From contig JAISAN010000100.1 in assembly GCA_031266635.1 (NCBI GenBank), positions 1 to 8,885 of the forward strand: 8,885 bases of DNA, in the 5' to 3' direction. Position numbers and translations under genes: made by a program. How positions within the stretch are numbered: position 1 is the first letter of the stretch; every line of letters starts with the position of its first letter. Origin of the DNA: Treponema sp. GTDB lineage: Bacteria > Spirochaetota > Spirochaetia > Treponematales > Breznakiellaceae. The notes below the pieces were generated by a model that saw only the letters and a program-made list of their open reading frames with translations, did no database searches and was not told the origin of the DNA. This document shows positions 1 through 7,105 of the stretch, in pieces.

Positions 1-302
1 TTTTGTTTGGCCGCCAGTGCCCGCTCGCAGTCAATCTCCTGGGGCCATTCGGCGGCGTCTACCATCAGGACGGTTTTGTGGCTTTTGACTTCCAGTATAC
101 CCTCGGTGGTAAAGGCGGAACGCCAGACGCCGCCCCTTTCCCGGATCTTTAATATGCCGGTAACCACCGGGGCGGTAAAAAAAGAATGATCCGTGTATAT
201 CCCGATTTCGCCGTCCGCCAGGGTGATGACGACGGCTTCCACGGAGGCGGAATAAAAAAGCCGGTAGGGGGTATGGACCTCGAAGGGGAAGAATTTCGCC
301 AT
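1..302 (-). CDS. atpC: F1Fo ATP synthase epsilon subunit, C-terminus cut by window edge
   Basis: Epsilon is the small central-stalk subunit that links gamma to the c-ring and can inhibit ATP hydrolysis. About 100 residues are visible, read from an ATG at 302-300; the rest lies beyond position 1. The N-terminal beta-sandwich domain is recognisable: an opening FEVHTP strand (residues 7-12) and DGEIGIYTDH (residues 30-39), which corresponds to the family's DGE-G-pGH turn. The helical C-terminal domain is only just beginning (around DCERALAAKQ) where the window stops. The start lies 1 nt after the atpD stop codon, so translation is probably coupled to atpD; only a weak purine-rich stretch precedes it. 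It is last in the operon, as in most bacteria. No terminator can be seen because the gene runs off the window. Confidence 0.93.
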   Translation of the reverse strand, partial: MAKFFPFEVHTPYRLFYSASVEAVVITLADGEIGIYTDHSFFTAPVVTGILKIRERGGVWRSAFTTEGILEVKSHKTVLMVDAAEWPQEIDCERALAAKQ

Positions 303-303
303 G

Positions 304-1713
304 TTAAGTTCCGGCTCTTTCCAGCGCGTCGTCGATACTGCCGGCCATAAAGAACGTCTGCTCCGGCAGGGAATCACATTCGCCGTCCAGGATCATCCTG
401 AACCCCCGGATGGTTTCCTTCACCGGCACATAGCGGCCCCCGATGCCGGAGAATTTTTCCGCCACATAAAAGGGCTGGCTGAAAAAACGCTGAATCTTCC
501 GGGCCCGGGCCACCGTAAGCTTGTCTTCCGCGGAAAGCTCGTCCATGCCGAGGATGGCGATGATGTCCTGGAGTTCCTTGTACCGCTGGAGAATCTGTTT
601 GGTGTCCTGGGCGGTACGGTAATGTTCCTCCCCCACGACCGCGGGATCCAGAATCCGGGACGTGGAGCCCAGGGGATCCACCGAGGGGTAGATCCCCAGC
701 TCGACAATTTTTCGGGAGAGCGCCGTGGTGGCGTCCAGATGGGCAAAGGTCGTGGCCGGGGCCGGATCGGTAAAGTCATCGGCGGGAACGTAGACCGCCT
801 GAACGCTGGTGATGGAACCCCGGGAGGTGCTGGCGATCCGTTCCTGGAGGCCCCCCATCTCGTTGGCCAGGGTGGGCTGGTAGCCTACGGCGCTGGGAAT
901 CCGGCCCAGCAGGGCGGAAACTTCGGCCCCGGCCTGGATGAACCGGAAGATATTGTCGATGAAAAGCAGCACATCCTGGCCGCCCTGATCCCGGAAATGT
1001 TCCGCCATCGTGAGCCCCGCCAGGGCAACCCGCATACGGGCGCCGGGGGGTTCGTTCATCTGGCCAAAAACCAGGGCGGTTTTTTCGATCACCCCGGATT
1101 CGTTCATTTCCTTCCAGAGATCCGCCCCTTCCCGGGATCGTTCTCCCACCCCGGCGAAAACCGAGTAGCCGGAATGTTGGGTGGCAATGTTGCGGATCAG
1201 CTCCATGATAATCACCGTCTTGCCCACTCCGGCGCCGCCGAAAAGGCCGATCTTCCCCCCCTTGGCGTAGGGGGCGATAAGGTCGATCACCTTGATGCCG
1301 GTTTCAAGAACTTCCGTGGCGGGCCGCTGTTCCTCGAAACCCGGCGCGGGCTGATGGATGGAGGCGTACTGGGACGCGGTGAATGTTCCCCGGTCGTCGA
1401 TGACTTTGCCGGTAACGCTGAACATCCGGCCCAGTACCGCTTCCCCCACGGGTACCCGGATGGGGCCGCCCGTATCTTCCGCGGCAAGGCCGCGGCGCAG
1501 GCCTTCGGTGGCCTCCATGGCGACGCAGCGGACCCGGTTGTCCCCGATATGCTGTAATACTTCCAGTATTACCGGGGCCTGCGCCGCGGTTCCGGATGCC
1601 GGAACGTCCCGCTTGATCTCCAGGGCGCTCAGGAGCGGAGGAATCTGTCCTTCCTCAAAACGGACATCCACCACGGGGCCAACTATCTGGGTGATAATAC
1701 CTGTACCGGCCAT
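304..1713 (-). CDS. atpD: F1Fo ATP synthase beta subunit (catalytic)
   Basis: Beta carries the three catalytic sites of the F1 head and makes ATP from ADP and phosphate. The 469-residue protein has the usual length. Visible landmarks are the Walker A loop GGAGVGKT (159-166), the catalytic glutamate in GERSREG (E191), the Walker B stretch ending in FIDN (D253), SVDPLGSTSR (344-353) and the catch-loop motif DELSAED (391-397). The usual DELSEED has Glu where this protein has Ala395; the position is known to tolerate change, so function should not be affected. The start ATG has GAGGAAG a few bases upstream. The gene is separated from atpG by 63 nt, one of the wider gaps in the operon, and this gap contains overlapping hairpins. 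atpC follows after 1 nt. Every essential residue is present. Confidence 0.98.
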   Translation of the reverse strand: MAGTGIITQIVGPVVDVRFEEGQIPPLLSALEIKRDVPASGTAAQAPVILEVLQHIGDNRVRCVAMEATEGLRRGLAAEDTGGPIRVPVGEAVLGRMFSVTGKVIDDRGTFTASQYASIHQPAPGFEEQRPATEVLETGIKVIDLIAPYAKGGKIGLFGGAGVGKTVIIMELIRNIATQHSGYSVFAGVGERSREGADLWKEMNESGVIEKTALVFGQMNEPPGARMRVALAGLTMAEHFRDQGGQDVLLFIDNIFRFIQAGAEVSALLGRIPSAVGYQPTLANEMGGLQERIASTSRGSITSVQAVYVPADDFTDPAPATTFAHLDATTALSRKIVELGIYPSVDPLGSTSRILDPAVVGEEHYRTAQDTKQILQRYKELQDIIAILGMDELSAEDKLTVARARKIQRFFSQPFYVAEKFSGIGGRYVPVKETIRGFRMILDGECDSLPEQTFFMAGSIDDALERAGT

Positions 1714-1752
1714 ATTTGCTTCCTCACTTCCTCATTTTACTTTTAAAAACTT

Positions 1753-1772
1753 CCGGGGACCCCCGGCGGGTC
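1753..1772 (-). promoter_or_regulatory. Two mutually exclusive hairpins in the atpG-atpD gap
   Basis: On the transcribed minus strand the 63-nt gap between atpG and atpD holds a GC hairpin, CCGGG-GGTC-CCCGG (1766-1753), followed after AAG by TTTTT. This resembles a weak intrinsic terminator. An alternative stem, GACCC-GCCGG-GGGTC (1772-1758), shares bases with it, so only one can form at a time. Such a pair could partly stop transcription, or could protect or direct processing of the mRNA between gamma (one copy per enzyme) and beta (three copies). The structure is seen directly; the role is inferred. The stem is short and the T run is displaced by three bases, so it may do nothing. Confidence 0.4.
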
Positions 1773-1776
1773 TCCT

Positions 1777-2661
1777 TCATCCGTTTAACGCCGCCGAACC
1801 GGAAACGATTTCCGACACCTCCTGGGTGATCCCCGCCTGCCGGGTCCGGTTGTAATTGATCTGCAAAACCGAAAGCATATCCTCGGCGTTTTTGGAGGCC
1901 TCGTCCATGGCGGCCATCCGGGCGCTTTGTTCGCTCACGTACGCTTGCACCAGCGAACCATACACAATGCCCCTGATGTAAAAGGGAACCAGGGCGTCAA
2001 ACACGGCGGTCTTGGAGGGGAGGAATTCAAAGTGAAGTTCCACCCGTTTTTGCCCCTCATCCCGGGAAAGTTCGGTATGCATTTTTTCCGCGTCCAGGGG
2101 GAGAAGCTGCCGTTCCCGGGGAAACAGTTTGACGGCGCTGTGCATGTGGGTATACACAATGTGTATTTCATCAAACATACCCCAGAGGTATTGGGAAACG
2201 ATATAATCGGCGATCTCCCGGGCGTTTTCCATGGTGGGTATTTGGGAATGGAAAGAAAAATTTTCCAGAATAAGATAGGGGGAATTGATAAAATACCGGT
2301 ACCCGATGGAGCCGATGAGGATCAGCAAGGGGTTGGAAACCCGGCCGCAGAGATCGCTGACCTGGCGGAAGATGTTGGCGTTGTAACCCCCCGCCAGACC
2401 TTTGTCGCTGGTAATCACCACAATTGCCGTATGGGGAGTTTTGCTCCGCCCGGCGGTGAGGAATTCGCTTTCCACCCGGCCCGCTCCGGCCAGGATGTCC
2501 CACATGGATTTTTGAATCCGCCGGAAAAAGGGCTCCGTGTCTTCCAGCACCCGCCGTCCCTTCCGCAGTTTTGCGGTGGAGATAAGGTTCATCGCCTTGG
2601 TAACCTGGAGGGTCTGCCTGATGGCCCGCATCCGCAAACGGACATCCCGTAAATTCGCCAT
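1777..2661 (-). CDS. atpG: F1Fo ATP synthase gamma subunit
   Basis: Gamma is the rotating central shaft inside the alpha3-beta3 head. The reading frame is open further upstream, but the start is placed at the ATG at 2661: the protein then opens MANLRDVRLRMRAI, which matches the family, has an AGGA ribosome site just upstream, and begins 7 nt after the atpA stop. This gives 294 residues, close to the usual length. Landmarks are the N-terminal coiled-coil helix with VTKAM (20-24) and AKLRKGR, the SDKGLAGGYN loop (85-94, usually SDRGLCGGLN), and the C-terminal helix containing EQSARMAAMDEASKNA and ending ITQEVSEIVSGSAAL. The upstream extension of 27 residues overlaps atpA and is Ser/Lys-rich, so it is not believed to be translated. 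Confidence 0.97.
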   Translation of the reverse strand: MANLRDVRLRMRAIRQTLQVTKAMNLISTAKLRKGRRVLEDTEPFFRRIQKSMWDILAGAGRVESEFLTAGRSKTPHTAIVVITSDKGLAGGYNANIFRQVSDLCGRVSNPLLILIGSIGYRYFINSPYLILENFSFHSQIPTMENAREIADYIVSQYLWGMFDEIHIVYTHMHSAVKLFPRERQLLPLDAEKMHTELSRDEGQKRVELHFEFLPSKTAVFDALVPFYIRGIVYGSLVQAYVSEQSARMAAMDEASKNAEDMLSVLQINYNRTRQAGITQEVSEIVSGSAALNG

Positions 2662-2668
2662 AATTTTC

Positions 2669-4192
2669 CTATTGTTTTTGCTTGAACTCGTTTTGCGTGA
2701 GTTCTTTGTAACTTTCGATGGCGGTTCTGAGATCCTGCTCAAGCTCCGCCGTAATGGATCCGGTTTTGGCGATGGTTTCCGGAATCTTCCCGTGATGGCT
2801 TTGGAGGTATTCCAGAAAACCCTTGATGAAGGAAGCCGTCTTGTTCACCGCCACTTCCATGAGGTAACCGTTGACCGCCGTAAAGAGGATCGCCGTCTGG
2901 TCCTCCATGCTGTAGGGGGAGAACTGGGGCTGCTTCAGGGCCTCCATGAGCCGCTCGCCCTGGTTCAACTTGTCCTGGGTAGCTTTGTCCAGGTCGCTGC
3001 CGAACTGGGCAAAAGCGGCCATTTCCCGGTACTGGGCCAGATCCAGCCGGAGCCTACCTGAGACTTTGCGAATCGCCTGTGACTGGGCGGAGCCCCCGAC
3101 CCGGCTCACCGAAAGGCCCACATCCACCGCGGGCCGGAAGCCGGAATTAAAAAGTTCCGAATCCAGAAAAATCTGCCCGTCGGTGATGGAGATTACATTG
3201 GTGGGAATATAGGACGATATGTCTCCCGCCTGGGTTTCCACGATGGGAAGGGCGGTGATGGAACCCCCGCCCCGTTTTTCCGAAAGTTTGGCCGACCGTT
3301 CAAGCAGCCGGGAGTGGAGGTAAAACACATCACCGGGAAAAGCTTCCCTTCCCGGCGGCCGGCGGAGGAGGAGGCTGAGAGTCCGGTAGGCTACGGCGTG
3401 TTTGGAAAGATCGTCGTATACGATAAGGACATCCTTCCCCTTGAACATGAAGTGTTCCGCCATAGCCACCGCCGAATAGGGAGCCAGGTACTGGAGGGCC
3501 GCCGAATCCGAGGCGGAAGCCAGCACCACAAAGGTATAATCCATGGCCCCCCGTTTTTCCAGATTATGGATGATCGCCGCCACGGCGGAAGACTTCTGGC
3601 CGATGGCGCAGTACACGCAGTACACATCCTTGCCTTTCTGGTTGATGATGGCGTCAATAGCGATAGCGGTTTTGCCGGTCTGCCGGTCGCCGATGATCAA
3701 TTCCCGCTGTCCCCGGCCGATGGGGATCATGGCATCCACCGAAAGGGAGCCGGTCTGAAGGGGCGTATCCACCGCGCCCCGGTCAATGACCGGCGCCGCC
3801 GGGGACTCCACCGGCAGATACTCCTCCGCGGCCACGGGCCCCTTGCCGTCAACAGGTTCCCCCAGGGGATTGACCACCCGGCCCAGAATTGCCTGCCCCG
3901 AGGGAACGGACACCACCTTTCCGGTTCCCCGGACTTCCTCGCCGTCTTTAACCAGGTTTTCCCCGGAAAAAAGTACACAGCCCACCGCCTCTTCTTCCAG
4001 GTTGAGGACAATACCTTCGGCGCCGGAGGCGAATTTTACCAGCTCCCCGTAGACCGCTTCGCTGAGGCCGTGAACGGTGGCCACCGAATCCCCTACCTGC
4101 GATACAAAGCCCGAAGAACCGGAGGAGGCTTTTCCTTCCCAATGTTCCAGCTGTTCCTGAAGTACTTTGGTCAGGTCTCCGAAATTTACCAT
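2669..4192 (-). CDS. atpA: F1Fo ATP synthase alpha subunit
   Basis: Alpha alternates with beta in the F1 head, binds nucleotide without turning it over, and supplies an arginine to the catalytic site. The protein has 507 residues, standard for the family. Landmarks are the Walker A loop GDRQTGKT (168-175), the Walker B stretch VLIVYDD (255-261), and SVSRVGGSAQ (361-370), whose R364 is the arginine finger. The start ATG has GGAGG upstream, lying inside the end of atpH; the gap between the atpH stop and this ATG is only 2 nt. The stop TAG overlaps the ribosome site of atpG, suggesting coupled translation. The N-terminal tail that contacts delta (first 25 or so residues) is present. Confidence 0.98.
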   Translation of the reverse strand: MVNFGDLTKVLQEQLEHWEGKASSGSSGFVSQVGDSVATVHGLSEAVYGELVKFASGAEGIVLNLEEEAVGCVLFSGENLVKDGEEVRGTGKVVSVPSGQAILGRVVNPLGEPVDGKGPVAAEEYLPVESPAAPVIDRGAVDTPLQTGSLSVDAMIPIGRGQRELIIGDRQTGKTAIAIDAIINQKGKDVYCVYCAIGQKSSAVAAIIHNLEKRGAMDYTFVVLASASDSAALQYLAPYSAVAMAEHFMFKGKDVLIVYDDLSKHAVAYRTLSLLLRRPPGREAFPGDVFYLHSRLLERSAKLSEKRGGGSITALPIVETQAGDISSYIPTNVISITDGQIFLDSELFNSGFRPAVDVGLSVSRVGGSAQSQAIRKVSGRLRLDLAQYREMAAFAQFGSDLDKATQDKLNQGERLMEALKQPQFSPYSMEDQTAILFTAVNGYLMEVAVNKTASFIKGFLEYLQSHHGKIPETIAKTGSITAELEQDLRTAIESYKELTQNEFKQKQ

Positions 4193-4194
4193 AA

Positions 4195-4779
4195 TTATAT
4201 TCCTCCGGCCCCGCCGCCCGCATTTACCGGACCCGCTTCCAGATCCGCCGCCATTTGCCCCAGTTGTCCCCGGATGCTGGCGTCGAGAATTTTATCTCCC
4301 AGCCTCAGACGGAAGCCCCCCAGCAGTTCCGGCCGTATCCGCGGCAGGAGCCGTATATCCTTCGCGCCGGTTTTTTTAATCAGCGCCTGTTTCAGGTCTT
4401 CCTGAACATCTTCATCCGGGGGATCGGCGGATTCGAGGACGCATTCCAGAACCCCTTGCTGCCGGTCGATGATCTTTTCGATGGCCCCGAGCAGACTGCC
4501 GCCGAACCGGAGGCCGCCTTTTTTCACCAGCAGAACCAGAAGCCGGATCGCCGCTTCCATTCCCGGCGATTCTCCGGTAACGGCGGCCGCGGCCCGGAGC
4601 ATCCCCTCAAGCCGGAGGGCGGCAGTTCTGCCCGATACTTCGCCGGGAATTCCCCGTACCAGGGGCAGCAGGGCCCTGAGAACCGCGAACCCTTCCTCCG
4701 CGCTCTCCGCAGCCGCCGCACCGGTAAAACTCCCGGCGGTTTTGATAAATGCCTCCGCCCACCGTTCCGGGATAAACAT
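4195..4779 (-). CDS. atpH: F1Fo ATP synthase delta subunit
   Basis: Delta joins the top of F1 to the peripheral stalk made of b subunits. This is the most divergent subunit here, as it is in general. The 194-residue product is slightly longer than the usual 175-185. It is identified by the opening ERWAEAFIKTA (cf. the family's A-rYA-AL), by the C-terminal signature RIRPELLGGFRLRLGDKILD-S followed by RGQLGQ, and by its place between atpF and atpA. The protein ends with a Gly/Ala-rich tail (NAGGGAGGI) beyond the conserved core. Its ATG shares one base with the atpF stop (TGATG), a classic coupled junction. Confidence 0.95.
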   Translation of the reverse strand: MFIPERWAEAFIKTAGSFTGAAAAESAEEGFAVLRALLPLVRGIPGEVSGRTAALRLEGMLRAAAAVTGESPGMEAAIRLLVLLVKKGGLRFGGSLLGAIEKIIDRQQGVLECVLESADPPDEDVQEDLKQALIKKTGAKDIRLLPRIRPELLGGFRLRLGDKILDASIRGQLGQMAADLEAGPVNAGGGAGGI

Positions 4780-5279
4780 CAGGGGTTCCCAATTTCCCGC
4801 AGGAGCATCCCCGCGTAACGGCGGTTGTCCTCCTGGTTCAGCTCCCGCCGGATCAGCCGGGCCGAGGCGGATACCACCAGGGCCGCCGCTTCGGACCTGA
4901 ACCGGGCCAGGGCGGCCTGCTGTTCCGCTTCAATTTGTTTGCGGGCGTTGGACAGCATCATTTCCGCCTCCGCCTTTCCCCCGGCGATGATCCGGTCCGC
5001 CTGTTCCCTGGCGCTTTCCCTGGCGGAACGGATAAGGGTTTCCGCTTCTCCTCCGGCTTTTTTCAGCTGCTCCTCATACTGTTGCAGCAGCATCTTTGCC
5101 TGGGCTTTGTCCTTTTCCGCCTGATCTATCGTGTCCTGAATTTTTTTCGCCCGGTCTTCCATAAATTTTGTTACCGGTTTGAACAGGATGGCCCGCAGAA
5201 CAACAAACAAAATTCCGAGGTTAACCAGGGTAACAAGAAACGTTACCAGATTGGGACTGACGAGGCCGGGGCTTTCCAT
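4779..5279 (-). CDS. atpF: F1Fo ATP synthase b subunit (peripheral stalk)
   Basis: Subunit b anchors the peripheral stalk that holds the F1 head still against rotation. The 166-residue protein has a single N-terminal membrane segment (about residues 9-29, with VTFLVTLVNLGILFVVL), then the conserved FKPVTKFMEDRAKKI hinge, and a long charged, Ala-rich coiled-coil helix to near the C-terminus. Only one b gene is seen, so the stalk is probably a homodimer rather than a b/b' pair. The start follows the atpE stop by 3 nt and has AAAGG upstream. The stop overlaps the atpH start by 1 nt. Confidence 0.97.
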   Translation of the reverse strand: MESPGLVSPNLVTFLVTLVNLGILFVVLRAILFKPVTKFMEDRAKKIQDTIDQAEKDKAQAKMLLQQYEEQLKKAGGEAETLIRSARESAREQADRIIAGGKAEAEMMLSNARKQIEAEQQAALARFRSEAAALVVSASARLIRRELNQEDNRRYAGMLLREIGNP

Positions 5280-5282
5280 GAT

Positions 5283-5498
5283 CTAGCCTTTGAGGTAGAG
5301 GAGGATGGCGACTACGAAACCGTAAATCGCCGTCGCCTCCGCCAGGGCGATGCCGAGGAAAAAGACGGTCTGAATTTTTCCCGCCGCCTCGGGCTGCCGG
5401 GAGATTGCCTCCGCGGTTTTTCCCGTGGCGATGCCGATGCCGATGCCGGCTCCAAGACCGGCTACTACCGCGATACCTGCTCCAATAAGGGGACCCAT
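5283..5498 (-). CDS. atpE: F1Fo ATP synthase c subunit (rotor ring)
   Basis: Subunit c is a helical hairpin; a ring of copies carries ions across the membrane. The start is placed at the ATG at 5498 because AAGGAG lies 6 nt upstream and the product (71 residues, MGPLIGAG...) matches the family. The longer frame starting upstream adds 11 polar residues that no c subunit needs. Helix 1 has the glycine ladder GLGAGIGIG (14-22), the loop has RQP (34-36), and helix 2 has the ion-carrying Glu54 in LAEATAIYG. The residues that mark Na+ binders (Gln in helix 1, Ser or Thr right after Glu) are Ile21 and Ala55 here, so protons are the likelier coupling ion. Thr56 and Tyr59 are kept. Confidence 0.97.
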   Translation of the reverse strand: MGPLIGAGIAVVAGLGAGIGIGIATGKTAEAISRQPEAAGKIQTVFFLGIALAEATAIYGFVVAILLYLKG

Positions 5499-5504
5499 AC
5501 ATTG

Positions 5505-5510
5505 CTCCTT
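5505..5510 (-). promoter_or_regulatory. Ribosome binding site that fixes the atpE start
   Basis: On the minus strand AAGGAG stands 6 nt before the ATG at 5498. It is the strongest ribosome site in the operon and picks this start over the upstream in-frame ATG at 5531. A strong site suits the need for many c copies per enzyme. Confidence 0.8.
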
Positions 5511-5532
5511 CTGTCTATTGGACCTGTTCAAT

Positions 5533-5583
5533 AACCCGGTGGGTTGTCGAACACGTCTATTCTATCGTAAGCCAAAAAGGCTT
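5533..5583 (-). promoter_or_regulatory. Two small hairpins in the atpB-atpE gap
   Basis: The 93-nt gap between atpB and atpE is the widest in the operon. In transcript order it holds AAGCC-TTTTT-GGCTT (5583-5569) and AACCC-ACC-GGGTT (5545-5533), both perfect 5-bp stems, upstream of the atpE ribosome site. In Escherichia coli the corresponding gap contains a translation enhancer for atpE, and RNA processing there changes subunit ratios. A similar role is inferred here from position; the stems are short and could be chance. Confidence 0.35.
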
Positions 5584-5591
5584 TCCGCAAT

Positions 5592-6326
5592 TCACGCTTC
5601 CACCGCCTCGGCAACGAACAGGGTGGTTAAAAAGGCAAACACCAGCGCCTGAATGAGGCCGTCGAGAAAATCAAAATATAATGATAACAAGGTCGGCAGG
5701 GCAAAGGGAACCACCGCCTCAATAAGCCGCATAATGATAAATCCCCCCAGAATATTGCCGAACAGCCGCAGGCACAGGGATGTGGGGCGGATGATGTATT
5801 CCATCAGGTTGAAGGGCAGCATCATGGGCACCGGGTGGAGCAGGCTTTTACACCAGCCCCTGAAGCCCCTGGCCCGCAGGCCGCCGATCAGCACCAGCAG
5901 GATCGACAGAATCGCCAGGGCGGCGGTAAAGTTGATGTCCCTGGCCGGGGGCTTGATGGCAAAAGGGGGATGGTACGTATGACCGAAAAGGGAAACGGAA
6001 ACCGGGGAAAAGACGGGAATAATGTTCGCTACGATAAGAAACAAAAAAACCGTGCCAATATAGGGCCCGTAGGTTTTTGCCCGTTTCCCGAACTGTTCTT
6101 TTGAAAAACTGTTGAGAAACCCGATCATGCCTTCCAGAAGCGCCTGGGCTCCCCTGGGTATGGTTTTCAGGCGGCGGGTAAAAAGCAGGGACAGGACGAT
6201 AAGGACGGCCATACTGAGCCAGGAGATGATCACCGTTTCGTTGACAACCGCGTCAAAACCAAAGATCCGGAAACGGAACACTTCGGTAAATTTCAGAGCT
6301 TCGTTTATTTCCTGTCCCAAATCCAC
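5592..6326 (-). CDS. atpB: F1Fo ATP synthase a subunit (ion channel stator)
   Basis: Subunit a forms the two half-channels beside the c-ring. The 244-residue membrane protein starts with GTG at 6326, with AGGAG 8 nt upstream. Hydrophobic segments lie at about 31-50, 89-110, 133-150, 165-200 and 205-240. The essential arginine is R187 in SLCLRLFGN (183-191), and the conserved glutamine of the last helix is Q226 in LIQALVF. YGPYIGTVFLFLIVANI (86-102) is the family's conserved stretch in the second helix. It follows the RsbRD_N-like gene after 32 nt and precedes atpE by 93 nt. No atpI gene lies before it. Confidence 0.97.
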   Translation of the reverse strand: MDLGQEINEALKFTEVFRFRIFGFDAVVNETVIISWLSMAVLIVLSLLFTRRLKTIPRGAQALLEGMIGFLNSFSKEQFGKRAKTYGPYIGTVFLFLIVANIIPVFSPVSVSLFGHTYHPPFAIKPPARDINFTAALAILSILLVLIGGLRARGFRGWCKSLLHPVPMMLPFNLMEYIIRPTSLCLRLFGNILGGFIIMRLIEAVVPFALPTLLSLYFDFLDGLIQALVFAFLTTLFVAEAVEA

Positions 6327-6358
6327 AGCGCCTACTCCTACCCGGTAAAAAAACCGCC

Positions 6359-6877
6359 CTAAACATCCTGCTTGAAGAAGAAATCGTCTTTAAAATATTT
6401 TTTCAGCAGTTCCTCCGAGATTTTATCGCCGCTGTTCATGGAGGTATAGGTTGCTTCAAGAAAACCCTTGGTCAGATAAAAACTGCCCAGAAGAAAAAAT
6501 TCCGCCACTTTGGTTATCAGTCCCATAGCCTGATACATTTTAACGCTGCTATCAAGCGCAAAATCGGTCATCAGATATTCAATAACCACCTGTTGGGCCA
6601 GGTTCACCGCGTAAATTACCTCGGAGATTGGAAAGCCGTTGAACATCCGGTTTTTCCCCAGTTTTACAAAAAAATCGCCGACCAGGGAACGATCAAGCCC
6701 CCGGTCAAGGACCCGGGCCAACAGGGGATAAAAAGGCGCGTCGGCCTCTATCAGGGCCTTATCGTCCAGCCGATTGTACTCTTTAAGCTGGGGCGCCTTA
6801 CGGATCAAATTTTTCCACCGCAGGGCAAAATCCCCGGACTTTAGGGAAAGCGTATCAATCAGGATTTGATCAACCAT
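6359..6877 (-). CDS. Stand-alone RsbRD_N-like sensor-domain protein, first gene of the atp operon
   Basis: The 172-residue soluble, mostly helical protein resembles the RsbRD N-terminal domain found in RsbR-type stressosome proteins and in some histidine kinases. Supporting features are an early Trp (W21) in a helix, then LKEYNRLDDKALIEAD (31-46), the hallmark FPISEVIYAV (82-91), and a late helix with FFLLGSFYLTKGFLEA (127-142), matching the family's aromatic FF-x-x-Y pattern. No STAS, kinase or other output domain is attached. It lies in the place usually held by atpI, 32 nt before atpB and on the same strand, so it is probably co-transcribed. No ribosome site precedes its ATG, and a promoter is positioned for leaderless transcription. 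A regulatory or assembly role for the ATP synthase is only an inference. The family match is by eye and moderately sure. Confidence 0.72.
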   Translation of the reverse strand: MVDQILIDTLSLKSGDFALRWKNLIRKAPQLKEYNRLDDKALIEADAPFYPLLARVLDRGLDRSLVGDFFVKLGKNRMFNGFPISEVIYAVNLAQQVVIEYLMTDFALDSSVKMYQAMGLITKVAEFFLLGSFYLTKGFLEATYTSMNSGDKISEELLKKYFKDDFFFKQDV

Positions 6878-6883
6878 GAATTT

Positions 6884-6912
6884 ACTATAACATACGATTT
6901 ATCCCGCCGCAA
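6884..6912 (-). promoter_or_regulatory. Putative promoter of the atp operon, leaderless layout
   Basis: On the minus strand TTGCGG (6912-6907) and TATAGT (6889-6884) are 17 nt apart. Six bases then separate the -10 box from the ATG at 6877, so transcription would begin at or next to the A of the start codon. That agrees with the lack of any Shine-Dalgarno sequence before this gene. The -10 matches consensus at 5 of 6, the -35 only at its TTG. Promoters further upstream are possible in the AT-rich stretch. Confidence 0.45.
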
Positions 6913-6935
6913 GCGACGGTGGCAGGACCATATTT

Positions 6936-6947
6936 ATACAACTGTAT
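6936..6947. repeat. Small palindrome ATACA-AC-TGTAT in the divergent region
   Basis: Perfect 5-bp arms around a 2-nt centre lie upstream of the putative atp promoter, a suitable place for a dimeric regulator. Nothing else in the sequence supports this, and such a palindrome could arise by chance in AT-rich DNA. The surrounding stretch 6913-7067 contains no reading frame I can support. Confidence 0.25.
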
Positions 6948-7067
6948 GATTTTTTATACGAAGTGATATTTGAGTCCAATCGCGTGTAACGAAGCGGATG
7001 ATTTAAAAATACTGCCATTTTTCTATTTTTTTTATGTGGCGTTTCTTTGAAAAATACAAAATCCGTA

Positions 7068-7097
7068 TTGACAGGCCGGTTTTTGGGATGGTATGCT
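7068..7097 (+). promoter_or_regulatory. Putative sigma70-type promoter P1 for the leader ORF and lipoprotein gene
   Basis: A perfect TTGACA (7068-7073) is followed after 18 nt by TATGCT (7092-7097), which is preceded by TG at -15/-14 in the extended -10 manner. It points towards the leader ORF and the large gene at 7287. Confidence 0.5.
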
Positions 7098-7105
7098 AAT
7101 CGCTA

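Noticed and set aside
391..397. beta-subunit motif DELSAED instead of DELSEED (residue positions 391-397; DNA around 520-543)
   Set aside because: The motif is known to tolerate replacement and the rest of the protein is intact, so this is ordinary variation.
301..1557. Long plus-strand reading frame (418 codons) opposite atpD
   Set aside because: It is the mirror of a GC-rich conserved gene. The protein is rich in Gly, His, Pro and Arg with no recognisable domain, while the minus-strand frame is a full-length beta subunit.
2662..2742. Upstream extension of atpG by 27 residues
   Set aside because: It lies inside atpA, is Ser/Lys-rich and unlike gamma N-termini; the ATG at 2661 has a ribosome site and the family's N-terminus.
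3314..4405. Long plus-strand reading frame opposite atpA and the end of atpH
   Set aside because: Same shadow effect in GC-rich DNA; it crosses the atpA-atpH junction and encodes nothing recognisable.
5499..5531. Upstream ATG adding 11 residues to the c subunit
   Set aside because: The extension contains the ribosome site of the real start and adds polar residues before a helix that begins directly in homologues.
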